The notes under the pieces are model-generated. The model was given only the letters and a program-made list of their open reading frames with translations, was not told the DNA's origin and made no database searches. The position numbers and the translations under genes are program-made. A stretch of 13,654 nucleotides of DNA, taken from NCBI GenBank assembly GCA_028702245.1, contig JAQVPE010000008.1, positions 1 through 13,654 of the forward strand, in the 5' to 3' direction. Below are positions 1 to 11,297 of this stretch, in pieces. Positions within the stretch are counted from its first letter, which is position 1. Every line of letters starts with the position of its first letter. The DNA comes from Candidatus Izemoplasmatales bacterium (lineage in GTDB: Bacteria > Bacillota_I > Bacilli_A > Izemoplasmatales > Hujiaoplasmataceae).

Positions 1-1
1 C

Positions 2-127
2 AAGGCTCATTTGGAGGCGATCGACCGGCTTGGGGTCTCAGCGATCCATCGTTTGTCTTATAAACCGGTCAAAACAAGAATGAACCAACAACTATCATTT
101 GAACTCGGAAGTGAAGAAGATGACTAA
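2..127 (+). CDS. C-terminal end of an unidentified protein (5' end outside window)
   Basis: An open frame enters from the left edge and ends at TAA 125-127, giving about 41 residues. It contains IDRLGVSAIHRL and ends with NQQLSFELGSEEDD. The pattern of a [I/L]RxLGVS stretch followed by a QLSxF-like tail weakly recalls the end of Y-family DNA polymerase IV, whose C-terminus carries a sliding-clamp-binding peptide. This is only a resemblance and I would not name the gene on it. The frame overlaps the start of the next gene by 8 bases, which supports both the frame and a shared transcript. Confidence 0.5.
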   Translation, partial: KAHLEAIDRLGVSAIHRLSYKPVKTRMNQQLSFELGSEEDD

Positions 128-779
128 ATACAAGTATGCGATATTTGATCTCGATGGGACTTTGTTTGATACCATCACAGATATCATGAATTCCGGAAAC
201 GAACTCTTGGAAACTTATGATAAGCCACCTTTTGGGTTGACTGATTTCAAACAGTTTGTCGGCCTGGGCGTCAAAAAAATGATTGGCGAACTTATTCAAA
301 AAGGCGGAATCAGAGAAAGCGACATCGACACCTTGACTGAAAAATATCTGGGAATATACAGGCGCAGGATGTTAGAAGAGACTACGCTATATCCGGGCAT
401 CCAAGACTTGCTTGTGGCGCTGAAAGATGAAGGAATCAAGTTGGCGGTACTATCAAACAAACCCCAGGAAGATGTCGATCATTTGCTCGAGGAATTTAGA
501 ATGAATGATCAGTTTGCCTTCGTAATGGGAAAGAAACCCGAGTACCCGATCAAGCCCGATCCGTCTTCTTTGAAAGCGGTTATGAGCGCTATGCAGGCCT
601 CACAAACAGAAGTTGTCTTTATCGGCGACACTAAGACAGACATCGAAACCGCAAAAAATGCGAAAGTCACATCAATTGGCGTAACCTGGGGTTTTCGCCC
701 CTATCAAGAATTGGATACTGCAGGTGCAGATCACATCGTGGACAAACCTGATCAAATACTGCAAATCGTGAAAGGATGA
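120..779 (+). CDS. HAD-superfamily phosphatase, phosphoglycolate phosphatase / PpaX-like
   Basis: This is a 219-residue soluble hydrolase of the Gph/PpaX branch of the HAD superfamily, which cleaves small phosphoesters or pyrophosphate. All four HAD motifs are visible: FDLDGTLFDT with nucleophile Asp10 and acid/base Asp12, Ser112 in VLSNKP, Lys145 in YPIKPDP, and GDTKTD with Mg-binding Asp170 and Asp174. A helical cap of the usual size lies between motifs I and II. The ATG at 120 is preferred over the in-frame TTG at 99 and GTG at 111, because it has a purine-rich GGAAGTGAAGAAG stretch in front and places the DxD motif at the family position. The start overlaps the previous stop. The substrate cannot be read from the sequence; phosphoglycolate or pyrophosphate are the usual ones. 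Confidence 0.9.
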   Translation: MTKYKYAIFDLDGTLFDTITDIMNSGNELLETYDKPPFGLTDFKQFVGLGVKKMIGELIQKGGIRESDIDTLTEKYLGIYRRRMLEETTLYPGIQDLLVALKDEGIKLAVLSNKPQEDVDHLLEEFRMNDQFAFVMGKKPEYPIKPDPSSLKAVMSAMQASQTEVVFIGDTKTDIETAKNAKVTSIGVTWGFRPYQELDTAGADHIVDKPDQILQIVKG

Positions 780-783
780 GAAG

Positions 784-1338
784 ATGATCATCAAGATTGA
801 CGCTCTCCTAAAGGAGAATTTGCGTGGAAAAATCATTGTTTTTCCAACCGACACGGTTTATGGCATCGGTTGTCTTTTTGATGACATCGAAATGATCGAT
901 CGGATCTACCAACTCAAAGCTAGGGACTATTCAAAGCCGATGGCTGTTCTTGCGCGCGATTTGGATCAATTGGCACCTTTGGTGCAAATGAACGATTGCT
1001 TCATAAAGTTAGCCAAAAGGCATTGGCCGGGAGCGTTGACATTGATTGGTAAGAAAACCGAGCAGGTTTCATATTTGGCAACCGCCAATCTTGAGACGGT
1101 TGGCGTGAGGATTCCCGATCATCAGATCGCCCTCAAGATTCTCGAGCATTTCGGGCCGATGGTCACCACCAGTCTCAACCAGACCGGCGAAGAGGCCATC
1201 TATAAACTTGAGGACGCCCTGATGTATCTTGACAAAGTTGATTTTCTGATTCCCGGTGGGAATCTCAAACAACTTGCTTCCACCGTATACGACACCCTGA
1301 GGCTTCAAGTATTGCGTCAGGGAGATGTCGTCATTTGA
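784..1338 (+). CDS. tsaC: L-threonylcarbamoyladenylate synthase, TsaC/YrdC/Sua5 type
   Basis: The enzyme makes threonylcarbamoyl-AMP from threonine, bicarbonate and ATP, the first step of the t6A37 modification of ANN-decoding tRNAs. The 184 residues are one YrdC domain: FPTDTVYGIGC (20-30), the KxR motif at Lys45/Arg47 in LKARDYSKP, WPGALTLI (81-88), VGVRIPDH, the SxN motif at Ser130/Asn132 in TTSLNQTGE, and the closing STVYDT...VLRQGDV. The length fits stand-alone TsaC rather than the roughly 340-residue Sua5 form, since the extra C-terminal domain is absent. AAAGGA (771-776) lies 7 bases before the ATG, and only 4 bases separate it from the HAD gene. It is the last gene of its transcript and ends at a hairpin terminator. 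Confidence 0.95.
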   Translation: MIIKIDALLKENLRGKIIVFPTDTVYGIGCLFDDIEMIDRIYQLKARDYSKPMAVLARDLDQLAPLVQMNDCFIKLAKRHWPGALTLIGKKTEQVSYLATANLETVGVRIPDHQIALKILEHFGPMVTTSLNQTGEEAIYKLEDALMYLDKVDFLIPGGNLKQLASTVYDTLRLQVLRQGDVVI

Positions 1339-1343
1339 CATAT

Positions 1344-1367
1344 AGACGCCACGGGCGTCTTTTATTT
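1344..1367 (+). terminator. Intrinsic terminator after tsaC
   Basis: A perfect 7-bp stem AGACGCC/GGCGTCT (1344-1350 with 1354-1360), with loop ACG, is followed by TTTATTT. It starts five bases after the tsaC stop and separates the first transcript from the rpiB promoter. Confidence 0.85.
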
Positions 1368-1387
1368 CGAATTGTTGCTCTATTTAA

Positions 1388-1416
1388 TTGTAAATAAGAA
1401 TTGATTTTGTTATAAT
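1388..1416 (+). promoter_or_regulatory. SigA-type promoter for rpiB-upp-atp-dut
   Basis: A -35 box TTGTAA (1388-1393) and a perfect -10 TATAAT (1411-1416) are separated by 17 bases. TGT just before the -10 makes it an extended -10, so transcription should begin near 1423. A perfect 6-bp inverted repeat, TATTTA-ATTG-TAAATA (1381-1396), overlaps the -35 and could be an operator, though it is short and AT-only. It is the only clear promoter seen ahead of the 13 genes up to 9881. Confidence 0.75.
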
Positions 1417-1451
1417 TGTCATAGCATCAAGGACAGATGGAGGGGGTTGTC

Positions 1452-1910
1452 ATGAAGATAGCGATTGGCTCAGATCATGCGGGCTTTCCCTACAAAAAAC
1501 CGATAATTGATCATCTCAGCAATCAAGGGATTGAGACGATCGACAAAGGGTGTTATTCCGATACGCCGACGGATTATCCTATCTACGCAGTCAAAGTAGC
1601 TGAAGCGGTCAGAGACAAGGAAGTCGATTACGGCATCTTGATCTGCGGCACTGGCATCGGCATGAGCATTGCGGCAAACAAAGTCCATGGTATCCGTGCC
1701 GGAGCTTGTCAGACCGAATTTGTCGCCCGTTCGATGAAGGAGCACAACCACGCCAACGTGCTTTGTCTGGGATCGAGGACCAATACCCTCGCAGAAGTCT
1801 TGAGGTTTGTCGATTTGTATCTTGGAAACAATTATTCACCGGCCGAGCGGCATTTGAAGCGGCTGGAACTCATCCATAAATACGAGGAGGACAGCAAGTG
1901 GGAAAAGTAA
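1452..1910 (+). CDS. rpiB: Ribose-5-phosphate isomerase B
   Basis: The enzyme interconverts ribose 5-phosphate and ribulose 5-phosphate in the pentose phosphate pathway, supplying the precursor of PRPP. The 152 residues show the RpiB/LacAB features: IGSDHAGF at the N-terminus (Asp8, His9), [13 protein letters not shown] with the catalytic Cys65 and the anion-hole glycines, and [11 protein letters not shown] with the ring-opening His98. The ATG at 1452 is chosen over the ATG at 1437, because GGAGGGGG (1439-1446) sits upstream of 1452 at normal spacing and the protein then begins directly with the first strand, [11 protein letters not shown]. The end overlaps the upp start by 13 bases. An allose-6-phosphate isomerase role is possible within the family, but the upp neighbour fits ribose supply. 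Confidence 0.95.
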   Translation: MKIAIGSDHAGFPYKKPIIDHLSNQGIETIDKGCYSDTPTDYPIYAVKVAEAVRDKEVDYGILICGTGIGMSIAANKVHGIRAGACQTEFVARSMKEHNHANVLCLGSRTNTLAEVLRFVDLYLGNNYSPAERHLKRLELIHKYEEDSKWEK

Positions 1911-2524
1911 TCACTATCAACCATCCCCTGATCGATCACAAGATGGCCATCATCAGAAACAAGGATACCGACACGAAGACATTCAGGGAGACCGTCAACG
2001 AGATCGGCAGTCTCGTGACCTACGAGATCACCAGAGATTTGATGACGAAACCAATCGAAGTTGAAACGCCGATTGCCAAGACATCTTGCAATATTCTTGC
2101 TAAAGATGTCGTGATCGTGCCGATTTTGAGGGCCGGACTGGGAATGGTCGATGGCATCCACAATGTGATCCCGACCGCCAAAATCGGTCATATCGGACTT
2201 TATCGCGACGAAAAGACGCTAATGCCCCACGCATATTACGCCAAGTTTCCCGAAGTTCTCGCAAGCGCCCAGGTCATGATCGTCGATCCGATGCTCGCTA
2301 CCGGTGGAAGTGCCGTCGCTGCAGTTGATCAAGTCAAAAAAGCCGGCGCAAAAGACATCCGTTTTGTTGGGTTGGTTGGCTGCCCGGAAGGCATAAAAAT
2401 GTTACAGAAGCATCATCCCGATGTTGATATCTACCTTGTGGCTGTCGATGATCACCTGAATGAGATTGGCTATATCGTTCCGGGTCTTGGCGACTGCGGT
2501 GACCGCCTTTTCGGAACGAAATGA
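1898..2524 (+). CDS. upp: Uracil phosphoribosyltransferase
   Basis: It converts uracil and PRPP to UMP (pyrimidine salvage). The 208 residues match the usual length. The PRPP loop is [11 protein letters not shown] (129-139), [13 protein letters not shown] (74-86) is the conserved dimer/active-site segment, and the C-terminal [11 protein letters not shown] is the uracil-binding hallmark. The start is GTG at 1898, with GAGGAGG (1884-1890) seven bases upstream inside the end of rpiB, so the two genes overlap by 13 bases and are probably translationally coupled. The stop overlaps the next start as ATGA. Upp directly ahead of the atp operon is the arrangement seen in Bacillus. Confidence 0.97.
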   Translation: MGKVITINHPLIDHKMAIIRNKDTDTKTFRETVNEIGSLVTYEITRDLMTKPIEVETPIAKTSCNILAKDVVIVPILRAGLGMVDGIHNVIPTAKIGHIGLYRDEKTLMPHAYYAKFPEVLASAQVMIVDPMLATGGSAVAAVDQVKKAGAKDIRFVGLVGCPEGIKMLQKHHPDVDIYLVAVDDHLNEIGYIVPGLGDCGDRLFGTK

Positions 2525-2766
2525 AAAACGGCGACAAACGCCAGATTTACATGATCATCCAGATGATCGTGCAGTTTTTCATCGAAACGTTTGGAGGCGT
2601 CATAGTTGGTTATTTACTGGGAAAAACGTTTGACAATTGGTTGTTTGAAGACAAACAGCTGTTCGTCTATATCCTAATGATCATCGGTATTTTTGCGGGC
2701 ATTCGCAACTTGATTGTCCGCGCTTTACGTTTTCAAGGAGGTGACAAGAGTGATAAAAAAGATTAA
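2521..2766 (+). CDS. atpZ: AtpZ-like small membrane protein of the ATP synthase operon
   Basis: This is an 81-residue protein with two predicted membrane helices (about 11-33 and 46-65), a charged start and a Lys/Asp-rich tail. The segment [17 protein letters not shown] followed by a second helix ending in IRNLI is typical of the AtpZ/AtpI small-protein family (putative F1Fo assembly factor). It begins with the ATG of an ATGA overlap with the upp stop, so translation is probably coupled. Its end overlaps the start of the next gene by 17 bases. AtpZ is thought to work with AtpI in c-ring assembly or Mg2+ supply; the family call rests on topology, motif and position. Confidence 0.8.
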   Translation: MKNGDKRQIYMIIQMIVQFFIETFGGVIVGYLLGKTFDNWLFEDKQLFVYILMIIGIFAGIRNLIVRALRFQGGDKSDKKD

Positions 2767-3142
2767 CGTCATCGAACGGACTTTTTTGTTTTGCTTTCCC
2801 TATACCTTCTTGTTTTCCTTGGTTCTTTTTTTGGTGACCCGCGAATGGGATTATGTGCTCAGTTTCATTCTGGGAACCGCCACGGGGCTGTTGATGAATT
2901 CACTTAATTACCGGGTCATGAAAAACCTATATAAAAATAATCCGGAAAAGATCAAGAAGACCCAGATCCTCATCTATTTCGCCAAAGTCGTTTTTTATGG
3001 TGTCATTCTCTATATCACGGTCAAAAGCTCTGAATGGAATCCGTACTACACTTTCGCGGGTATTATGACATACTACATCGTTTTAGTACCGGTTTCAATC
3101 ATCTATAGCAGGAAAAGCGGGGGTGATCAGGAAGATGCTTGA
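2750..3142 (+). CDS. atpI: ATP synthase accessory subunit I (AtpI-like)
   Basis: This is a 130-residue integral membrane protein with four hydrophobic segments (about 11-30, 35-52, 72-92, 99-120), as expected for AtpI, which helps assemble the c ring. The sequence itself is poorly conserved, so the call leans on topology, length and its place directly before atpB. The GTG at 2750 is preferred to the upstream TTG 2714 and GTG 2741: AAGGAGG (2735-2741) is 8 bases away and extends into a near-perfect AAGGAGGTGA. The gene overlaps atpZ by 17 bases and atpB by 8 bases. Confidence 0.78.
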   Translation: MIKKINVIERTFLFCFPYTFLFSLVLFLVTREWDYVLSFILGTATGLLMNSLNYRVMKNLYKNNPEKIKKTQILIYFAKVVFYGVILYITVKSSEWNPYYTFAGIMTYYIVLVPVSIIYSRKSGGDQEDA

Positions 3143-3809
3143 TTTCAAGTTGTCGGGTCCGCTTTCGCCAAATGTAGTGTCAACTTTAATCGTCGTTTTC
3201 GTTCTTGGGCTCATCGCCGTCATTGTCGGCATCAAGGTCGGTAAACTCGATCACCGGAAAACACCAAGGGGGTTTGTGTTCGTCTGTGTCATGATCGTCG
3301 ATGTCTTCAACCGTTTCATCAGCGATCATCTCCCCGGCAAGCGAACCAAAGTCTTTGGCCCCTATTTGTTCACGATTTTGATTTTCCTTGCTTTCGCGAA
3401 TACGATATCCCTTTTTGGTTTGAAGCCGCCGCTTTCAAATCTCAGCGTCGCCCTAACCTTCTCGGCGATAACGATCGTGATGATCAAATTCGCCGAGGTC
3501 AAGTATCAGGGTGTCTGGAAGAAACTCGTTAGTTTGCTCGGACCCGTCAAACCTCTTGCCCCGATCATGCTGCCGATCAATCTGATCGGCGAAGTATCGA
3601 CCCCGCTTACGATGGGAATGCGTCTTTTTGGAAACCTGATGAGCGGTATGGTCATCTCGGTGATGGTCTATACGGCCCTCCATTGGGCCGTGGGAATCTT
3701 TGCCGGAATCTTCGTTCACGCCTTCTTCGATATTTTCTTCGGGCTCATCCAAGCGTTTGTCTTCTTTATGTTATCAACAGTCAATCTTTCAATGGCATCT
3801 GACGTCTAG
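3135..3809 (+). CDS. atpB: F1Fo ATP synthase subunit a
   Basis: Subunit a is the Fo stator channel that passes ions to the c ring. The 224-residue protein is hydrophobic throughout and has the family hallmarks: the essential Arg163 in GMRLFGNLMSG, ISLFGLKPP (91-99) for the loop after an early helix, and FGLIQAFVFFML near the C-terminus, whose Gln206 matches the conserved Gln facing the Arg. The ATG at 3135 is preferred to the GTG at 3123 because GGGGGTGAT (3119-3127) is a strong match to the anti-Shine-Dalgarno at 7 bases. The start lies 8 bases inside atpI. A 46-base gap follows before atpE. Confidence 0.96.
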   Translation: MLDFKLSGPLSPNVVSTLIVVFVLGLIAVIVGIKVGKLDHRKTPRGFVFVCVMIVDVFNRFISDHLPGKRTKVFGPYLFTILIFLAFANTISLFGLKPPLSNLSVALTFSAITIVMIKFAEVKYQGVWKKLVSLLGPVKPLAPIMLPINLIGEVSTPLTMGMRLFGNLMSGMVISVMVYTALHWAVGIFAGIFVHAFFDIFFGLIQAFVFFMLSTVNLSMASDV

Positions 3810-3843
3810 AACGTATGACACAATAGATAATTCCAACCCTTAG

Positions 3844-4134
<291 letters not shown>

Positions 4135-4170
4135 CAAGAGCAATGTGTTTGTTTTAAAGGAGGTTTTGGC

Positions 4171-4703
4171 ATGACACTCATCGAAAAAATATCCCAAGCG
4201 GTTTCCGAAGCGCTTGAGTCTGCATTGGGAGTAACCTTGACCGACATGCTTGTCCAACTGGCTGCCACGATCATTTTGATCGTGATCGTGAAAGTGTTCT
4301 TTTGGGGAAAAATCACCGCCTTTATCGAAAAAAGGCGTGATTATATGGCAGCGGAGCTTGAAGCGGCCGAAACCGCCAAAGCCGAAGCGGAAACCCTGAA
4401 AGAGAAGACCGAAGCCGATTACACAGAACTTAGGCAAAAAGCCAAGGATGTCATCGAATCTGCCAAAAAGAAAGGCGAATCGGAAAGACAGACGCTAATC
4501 GCAAAGGGCAAAGAAGAAGCCCGGGCAACCCTTGCAGAAGCAGAGCGCGAACTTGCCTCGGTTAGCGAAAAAACGCGCGACAAGATACGGGATGAAGCCG
4601 TCGATCTCGCCGCATTGATGGCAGAAAAGATCATCAATCAAGAGATCGATCGCAAAAAACTCGAGAAGATGGTTGTCGAGGATATCGAAGGCGGCAACGC
4701 CTG

Positions 4704-4704
<1 letters not shown>
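4171..4704 (+). CDS. atpF: F1Fo ATP synthase subunit b
   Basis: Subunit b is the peripheral stalk linking subunit a to F1. The 177 residues have an amphipathic N-terminal lead (1-24), one membrane helix (about 26-45, ending near FFWGKI), then a long Ala/Glu/Lys-rich coiled coil and a C-terminal part that contacts delta. The lead before the helix is a little longer than in short forms of the family. AAAGGAGG (4156-4163) is 7 bases before the ATG. The stop TGA shares its last base with the ATG of atpH. Confidence 0.95.
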
Positions 4705-6738
<2,034 letters not shown>

Positions 6739-6750
6739 AGGATTGATTCA

Positions 6751-9041
<2,291 letters not shown>

Positions 9042-9052
9042 GAGGCATCCCG

Positions 9053-9445
9053 ATGCATATTGTCATCATCACACCCGAAGGCGAATTATATAACGAGGAT
9101 GTTGACGCTATCGTCGTTTCGAGTCATAGCAACGGCGATTACGGGGTTTTAGAGAACCATCTGCCAATCATCTCGACAATTGATACCGGCTACATCAAAC
9201 TCGAACAGAAAAATCTGGTCTATTATGTCGTTGTCATCAACGGCGTCGTCGAAAATCATCGAAATTTGATCTCAGTCATCGCCGAGGACGCCTTCATCGG
9301 TGATTCGAAGGAGACGGCTTTTAAAAACCTGAGCGAGATTCGCAAAGAAAGAATCGAAGAGAATAAGAAAAGAAACGTGGAACTGGCTAAAGCCGAACGC
9401 GAACTCAGACGCCAGATCAAACTGACGGGAGCCGGCAATGTCTAG
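9053..9445 (+). CDS. atpC: F1Fo ATP synthase subunit epsilon
   Basis: Epsilon binds the rotor foot and regulates ATP hydrolysis. The 130 residues have the N-terminal beta sandwich (ITPEGELYNEDVDAIVV, GDYGVLENHLPIIS) and a C-terminal helical hairpin rich in Lys, Glu and Arg (about 84-130), the part that in other species acts as a mobile inhibitor. AGGAGG (9040-9045) is 7 bases before the ATG. The last 8 bases overlap the start of dut, so the operon does not end here. Confidence 0.95.
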   Translation: MHIVIITPEGELYNEDVDAIVVSSHSNGDYGVLENHLPIISTIDTGYIKLEQKNLVYYVVVINGVVENHRNLISVIAEDAFIGDSKETAFKNLSEIRKERIEENKKRNVELAKAERELRRQIKLTGAGNV

Positions 9446-9881
9446 GGGGTTTGCGTTGGTATCCGCCTATCTCGACAAGAACATCAGCCTGCCGCAAAGG
9501 AAGACGCAAAACAGTGCCGGCTACGATCTTGAAGCTGCCAGCGATCTTGTGATCGCTCCAAGAAGCCAAGTTTTCGTTGCGACCGGACTCAAGGCCTATA
9601 TGGCGGAGGGTGAAGTCTTGTTCATCTATCCAAGAAGTTCTTTGTTTCAAAAGAAGCAGTTGATCATGACCAATTCCGTCGGTGTCATCGACGCCGATTA
9701 CTTTGACAACCCTGACAACGAAGGGCATATTCTGATTTCTTTATACAATCTCAAAGACGAACCCGTAACAATCAAAAAAGGCGAACGGATCGCCCAAGCG
9801 ATATTTAGTAAATATCTGCTGGTAGATGGAGATAATCGCGCCGGCAATCACCGCTTTGGCGGGTTTGGAAGCACCGATTAA
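9438..9881 (+). CDS. dut: Deoxyuridine triphosphatase (trimeric dUTPase)
   Basis: It hydrolyses dUTP to dUMP and pyrophosphate, keeping uracil out of DNA and feeding dTMP synthesis. All five motifs of trimeric dUTPases are present in 147 residues: AGYDLEAA (27-34), PRSSL (65-69), GVIDADYF with catalytic Asp85 and Tyr88 (82-89), GERIAQAIF (115-123) and the C-terminal RFGGFGSTD (139-147). The ATG at 9438 overlaps atpC by 8 bases and has only GGGAG upstream. A TTG at 9456 with AGGGGG in front is an alternative start that would trim six residues without touching a motif. Its position at the end of an ATP synthase operon is unusual. Confidence 0.95.
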   Translation: MSRGFALVSAYLDKNISLPQRKTQNSAGYDLEAASDLVIAPRSQVFVATGLKAYMAEGEVLFIYPRSSLFQKKQLIMTNSVGVIDADYFDNPDNEGHILISLYNLKDEPVTIKKGERIAQAIFSKYLLVDGDNRAGNHRFGGFGSTD

Positions 9882-9897
9882 AGGGCGAGTCAAAAAC

Positions 9898-9917
9898 AAA
9901 TGCCTTTTGAAGGCGTT
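9898..9917 (+). other. Hairpin downstream of dut, weak terminator candidate
   Basis: A short stem-loop of about eight pairs, AATGCCTT/AAGGCGTT with loop TTG and one G-T pair, lies 17 bases after the dut stop. The following bases (ACCGGTAATTTAT) are not a U tract, so it is not a convincing intrinsic terminator. It could mark a processing site or partial termination before the rpsB promoter. Confidence 0.35.
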
Positions 9918-9932
9918 ACCGGTAATTTATGC

Positions 9933-9961
9933 TTGCTTTTAGCGGTGGGATTTGATAAAAT
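9933..9961 (+). promoter_or_regulatory. Promoter for rpsB
   Basis: TTGCTT (9933-9938) and TAAAAT (9956-9961) are spaced 17 bases apart. TGA just before the -10 gives an extended -10 element. The start of transcription should fall near 9968, leaving a leader of about 105 bases before rpsB. Confidence 0.65.
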
Positions 9962-9967
9962 AGTAGC

Positions 9968-10072
9968 GCCGTAAAAAATACACACATCGCCGAGTGATTT
10001 GCCCTGAGCCCAGGTGGCGGCAATAGCGTTGACAGCGATGGAGGCACAATCAAATAGGAGGATTCAAAAAAA
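9968..10072 (+). promoter_or_regulatory. Structured 5' leader of rpsB, candidate S2 autoregulatory RNA
   Basis: The leader can fold with an outer stem CATCGC/GCGATG (9985-9990 with 10035-10040, six perfect pairs) closing a domain. Inside is TTGCCCTG (9999-10006), which pairs through CTG/CAG and TTGCC/GGCAA (10011-10013 and 10019-10023) around loop AGCC with a one-sided bulge GTGGC. rpsB leaders in gamma-proteobacteria are bound by S2 for feedback control, but I cannot match this one to a described class. A GGAGG at 10040-10044 is part of the closing-stem edge and leads to no start codon; the true Shine-Dalgarno is AGGAGG at 10056-10061. Confidence 0.4.
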
Positions 10073-11188
10073 ATGAGTGTCATTTCCATGAAAGCCCTGC
10101 TTGAGGCAGGCGTCCATTTCGGACATCAGACGCGCAGATGGAACCCCAAGATGGCGAAGTACATCTATACGTCAAGAAACGGTATCCACATCATCGATTT
10201 GCAAAAAACGAGCGAATGCATCGACGTAGCCTATAAGGCCCTCTTCGACATTGTCGAACAAGGCGGCCGGGTTCTCTTTGTCGGCACGAAAAAGCAATCA
10301 CAAGATCCCGTCAGAGAAGAAGCGATCAGAAGCGGTCAGTTCTTCGTTGACAAACGTTGGCTTGGCGGCACTTTGACCAATTTCAAGACGATCAAACGTT
10401 CGATCAAGAAACTTCAGGATCTTCATAAAATGGAACAAGACGGCACTTTCGCCGTATTGCCAAAAAAAGAAGTCATCAACCTCAGAAAAGAAATGGAACG
10501 GTTGGAGAAATTTCTTGGCGGAATCAAAGAGATGAAGACATTGCCACAGGCGCTCTTCATCATCGATCCCCGCAAAGAAAGAAACGCCATTTTGGAAGCT
10601 AGGAAACTTGGCATTCCCGTATTTGGCATCATCGATACGAACTGCGACCCCGATGAAGTCGATTATATCATTCCTGCCAATGACGATGCTTTGAGATCAG
10701 TCAAACTGATTGTCGGCAAGATGGCCGACGCTGTCGTCGAAGCGACCGGAGGCGTCATTGAAGGCGAAGGCGAAACCGAAGACACTGAACTAGATGTCGA
10801 GTCTGTCGAAGATGAAGAAGAATTGACGGAAAAGCCGGCGGTCAAGTCAATCAAGGTCGAAGTCAAACCACAAATCAAGAAAAGCCCAGAGACTGCCAAA
10901 GAAAAGACTCCGGAAGATCAAGAGCCCAAAACCAAAGCTACCAAGATCGTGAAACTCGTCGTCGACGATGAGAGTCAGACCGAAAAAACCGAAGTCGTAC
11001 CGGTTGTCGAGAAAGAAACGGCGCCTGAGAAACCAGAAAAAGCAGAAGCCGAAATGCAAACCGCTGAAGATTATGATGAATTGACTGTCGCTGTTTTGAG
11101 ACAGATTGCCAAGGATCTTGGCATCGTTGGCTACACCACTTTCAAAAAGGCCGGTTTGATTGAAGAAATCATCAAGGCGAAGAAATAA
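10073..11188 (+). CDS. rpsB: Ribosomal protein S2 with C-terminal Rho_N/SAP-like extension
   Basis: Residues 1 to about 226 are a complete S2 of the small ribosomal subunit, beginning [20 protein letters not shown] with [22 protein letters not shown] and [15 protein letters not shown]2 is normally 230-260 residues; here 145 more follow. Residues 227-254 are strongly acidic (Glu/Asp), 255-332 are a Lys/Glu/Pro/Thr-rich, probably disordered linker, and 334-371 resemble the helix-extended-helix fold of Rho_N or SAP domains, with [16 protein letters not shown] then [14 protein letters not shown]. Such domains bind nucleic acid. AGGAGG (10056-10061) is 11 bases from the ATG, slightly long, but the start agrees with the family N-terminus. 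The extension is in frame, with the same codon style as the S2 part. Confidence 0.96.
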   Translation: MSVISMKALLEAGVHFGHQTRRWNPKMAKYIYTSRNGIHIIDLQKTSECIDVAYKALFDIVEQGGRVLFVGTKKQSQDPVREEAIRSGQFFVDKRWLGGTLTNFKTIKRSIKKLQDLHKMEQDGTFAVLPKKEVINLRKEMERLEKFLGGIKEMKTLPQALFIIDPRKERNAILEARKLGIPVFGIIDTNCDPDEVDYIIPANDDALRSVKLIVGKMADAVVEATGGVIEGEGETEDTELDVESVEDEEELTEKPAVKSIKVEVKPQIKKSPETAKEKTPEDQEPKTKATKIVKLVVDDESQTEKTEVVPVVEKETAPEKPEKAEAEMQTAEDYDELTVAVLRQIAKDLGIVGYTTFKKAGLIEEIIKAKK

Positions 11189-11193
11189 GATTT

Positions 11194-11220
11194 GGGGAGC
11201 TGAGAATCGCTCCCTTTTTT
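11194..11220 (+). terminator. Intrinsic terminator between rpsB and tsf
   Basis: The stem GGGAGC/GCTCCC (11195-11200 with 11209-11214), with an 8-base loop TGAGAATC, is followed directly by TTTTTT. It lies six bases after the rpsB stop and probably sets the S2:EF-Ts ratio or ends the rpsB transcript. Confidence 0.85.
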
Positions 11221-11239
11221 GAGAAGTCCCGGAAATGAA

Positions 11240-11271
11240 TTGATTTGAAAATTGAGTTATGATAATATAAT
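11240..11271 (+). promoter_or_regulatory. Promoter for tsf
   Basis: The AT-rich stretch after the rpsB terminator holds two overlapping readings: TTGATT (11240-11245) with TAATAT (11263-11268) at 17 bases, or TTGAAA (11245-11250) with TATAAT (11266-11271) at 15 bases. Either would give a very short leader before AAGGAGG at 11285-11291. Confidence 0.6.
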
Positions 11272-11297
11272 TATTGAGCATTTTAAGGAGGATTCAC

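Noticed and set aside
9898..9930. Intrinsic terminator after dut
   Set aside because: A hairpin exists, but the tail ACCGGTAATTTAT is not T-rich; I list it only as a weak candidate.
10040..10044. GGAGG in the rpsB leader as a ribosome binding site for a leader peptide
   Set aside because: No ATG, GTG or TTG start lies at suitable spacing before the true Shine-Dalgarno of rpsB.
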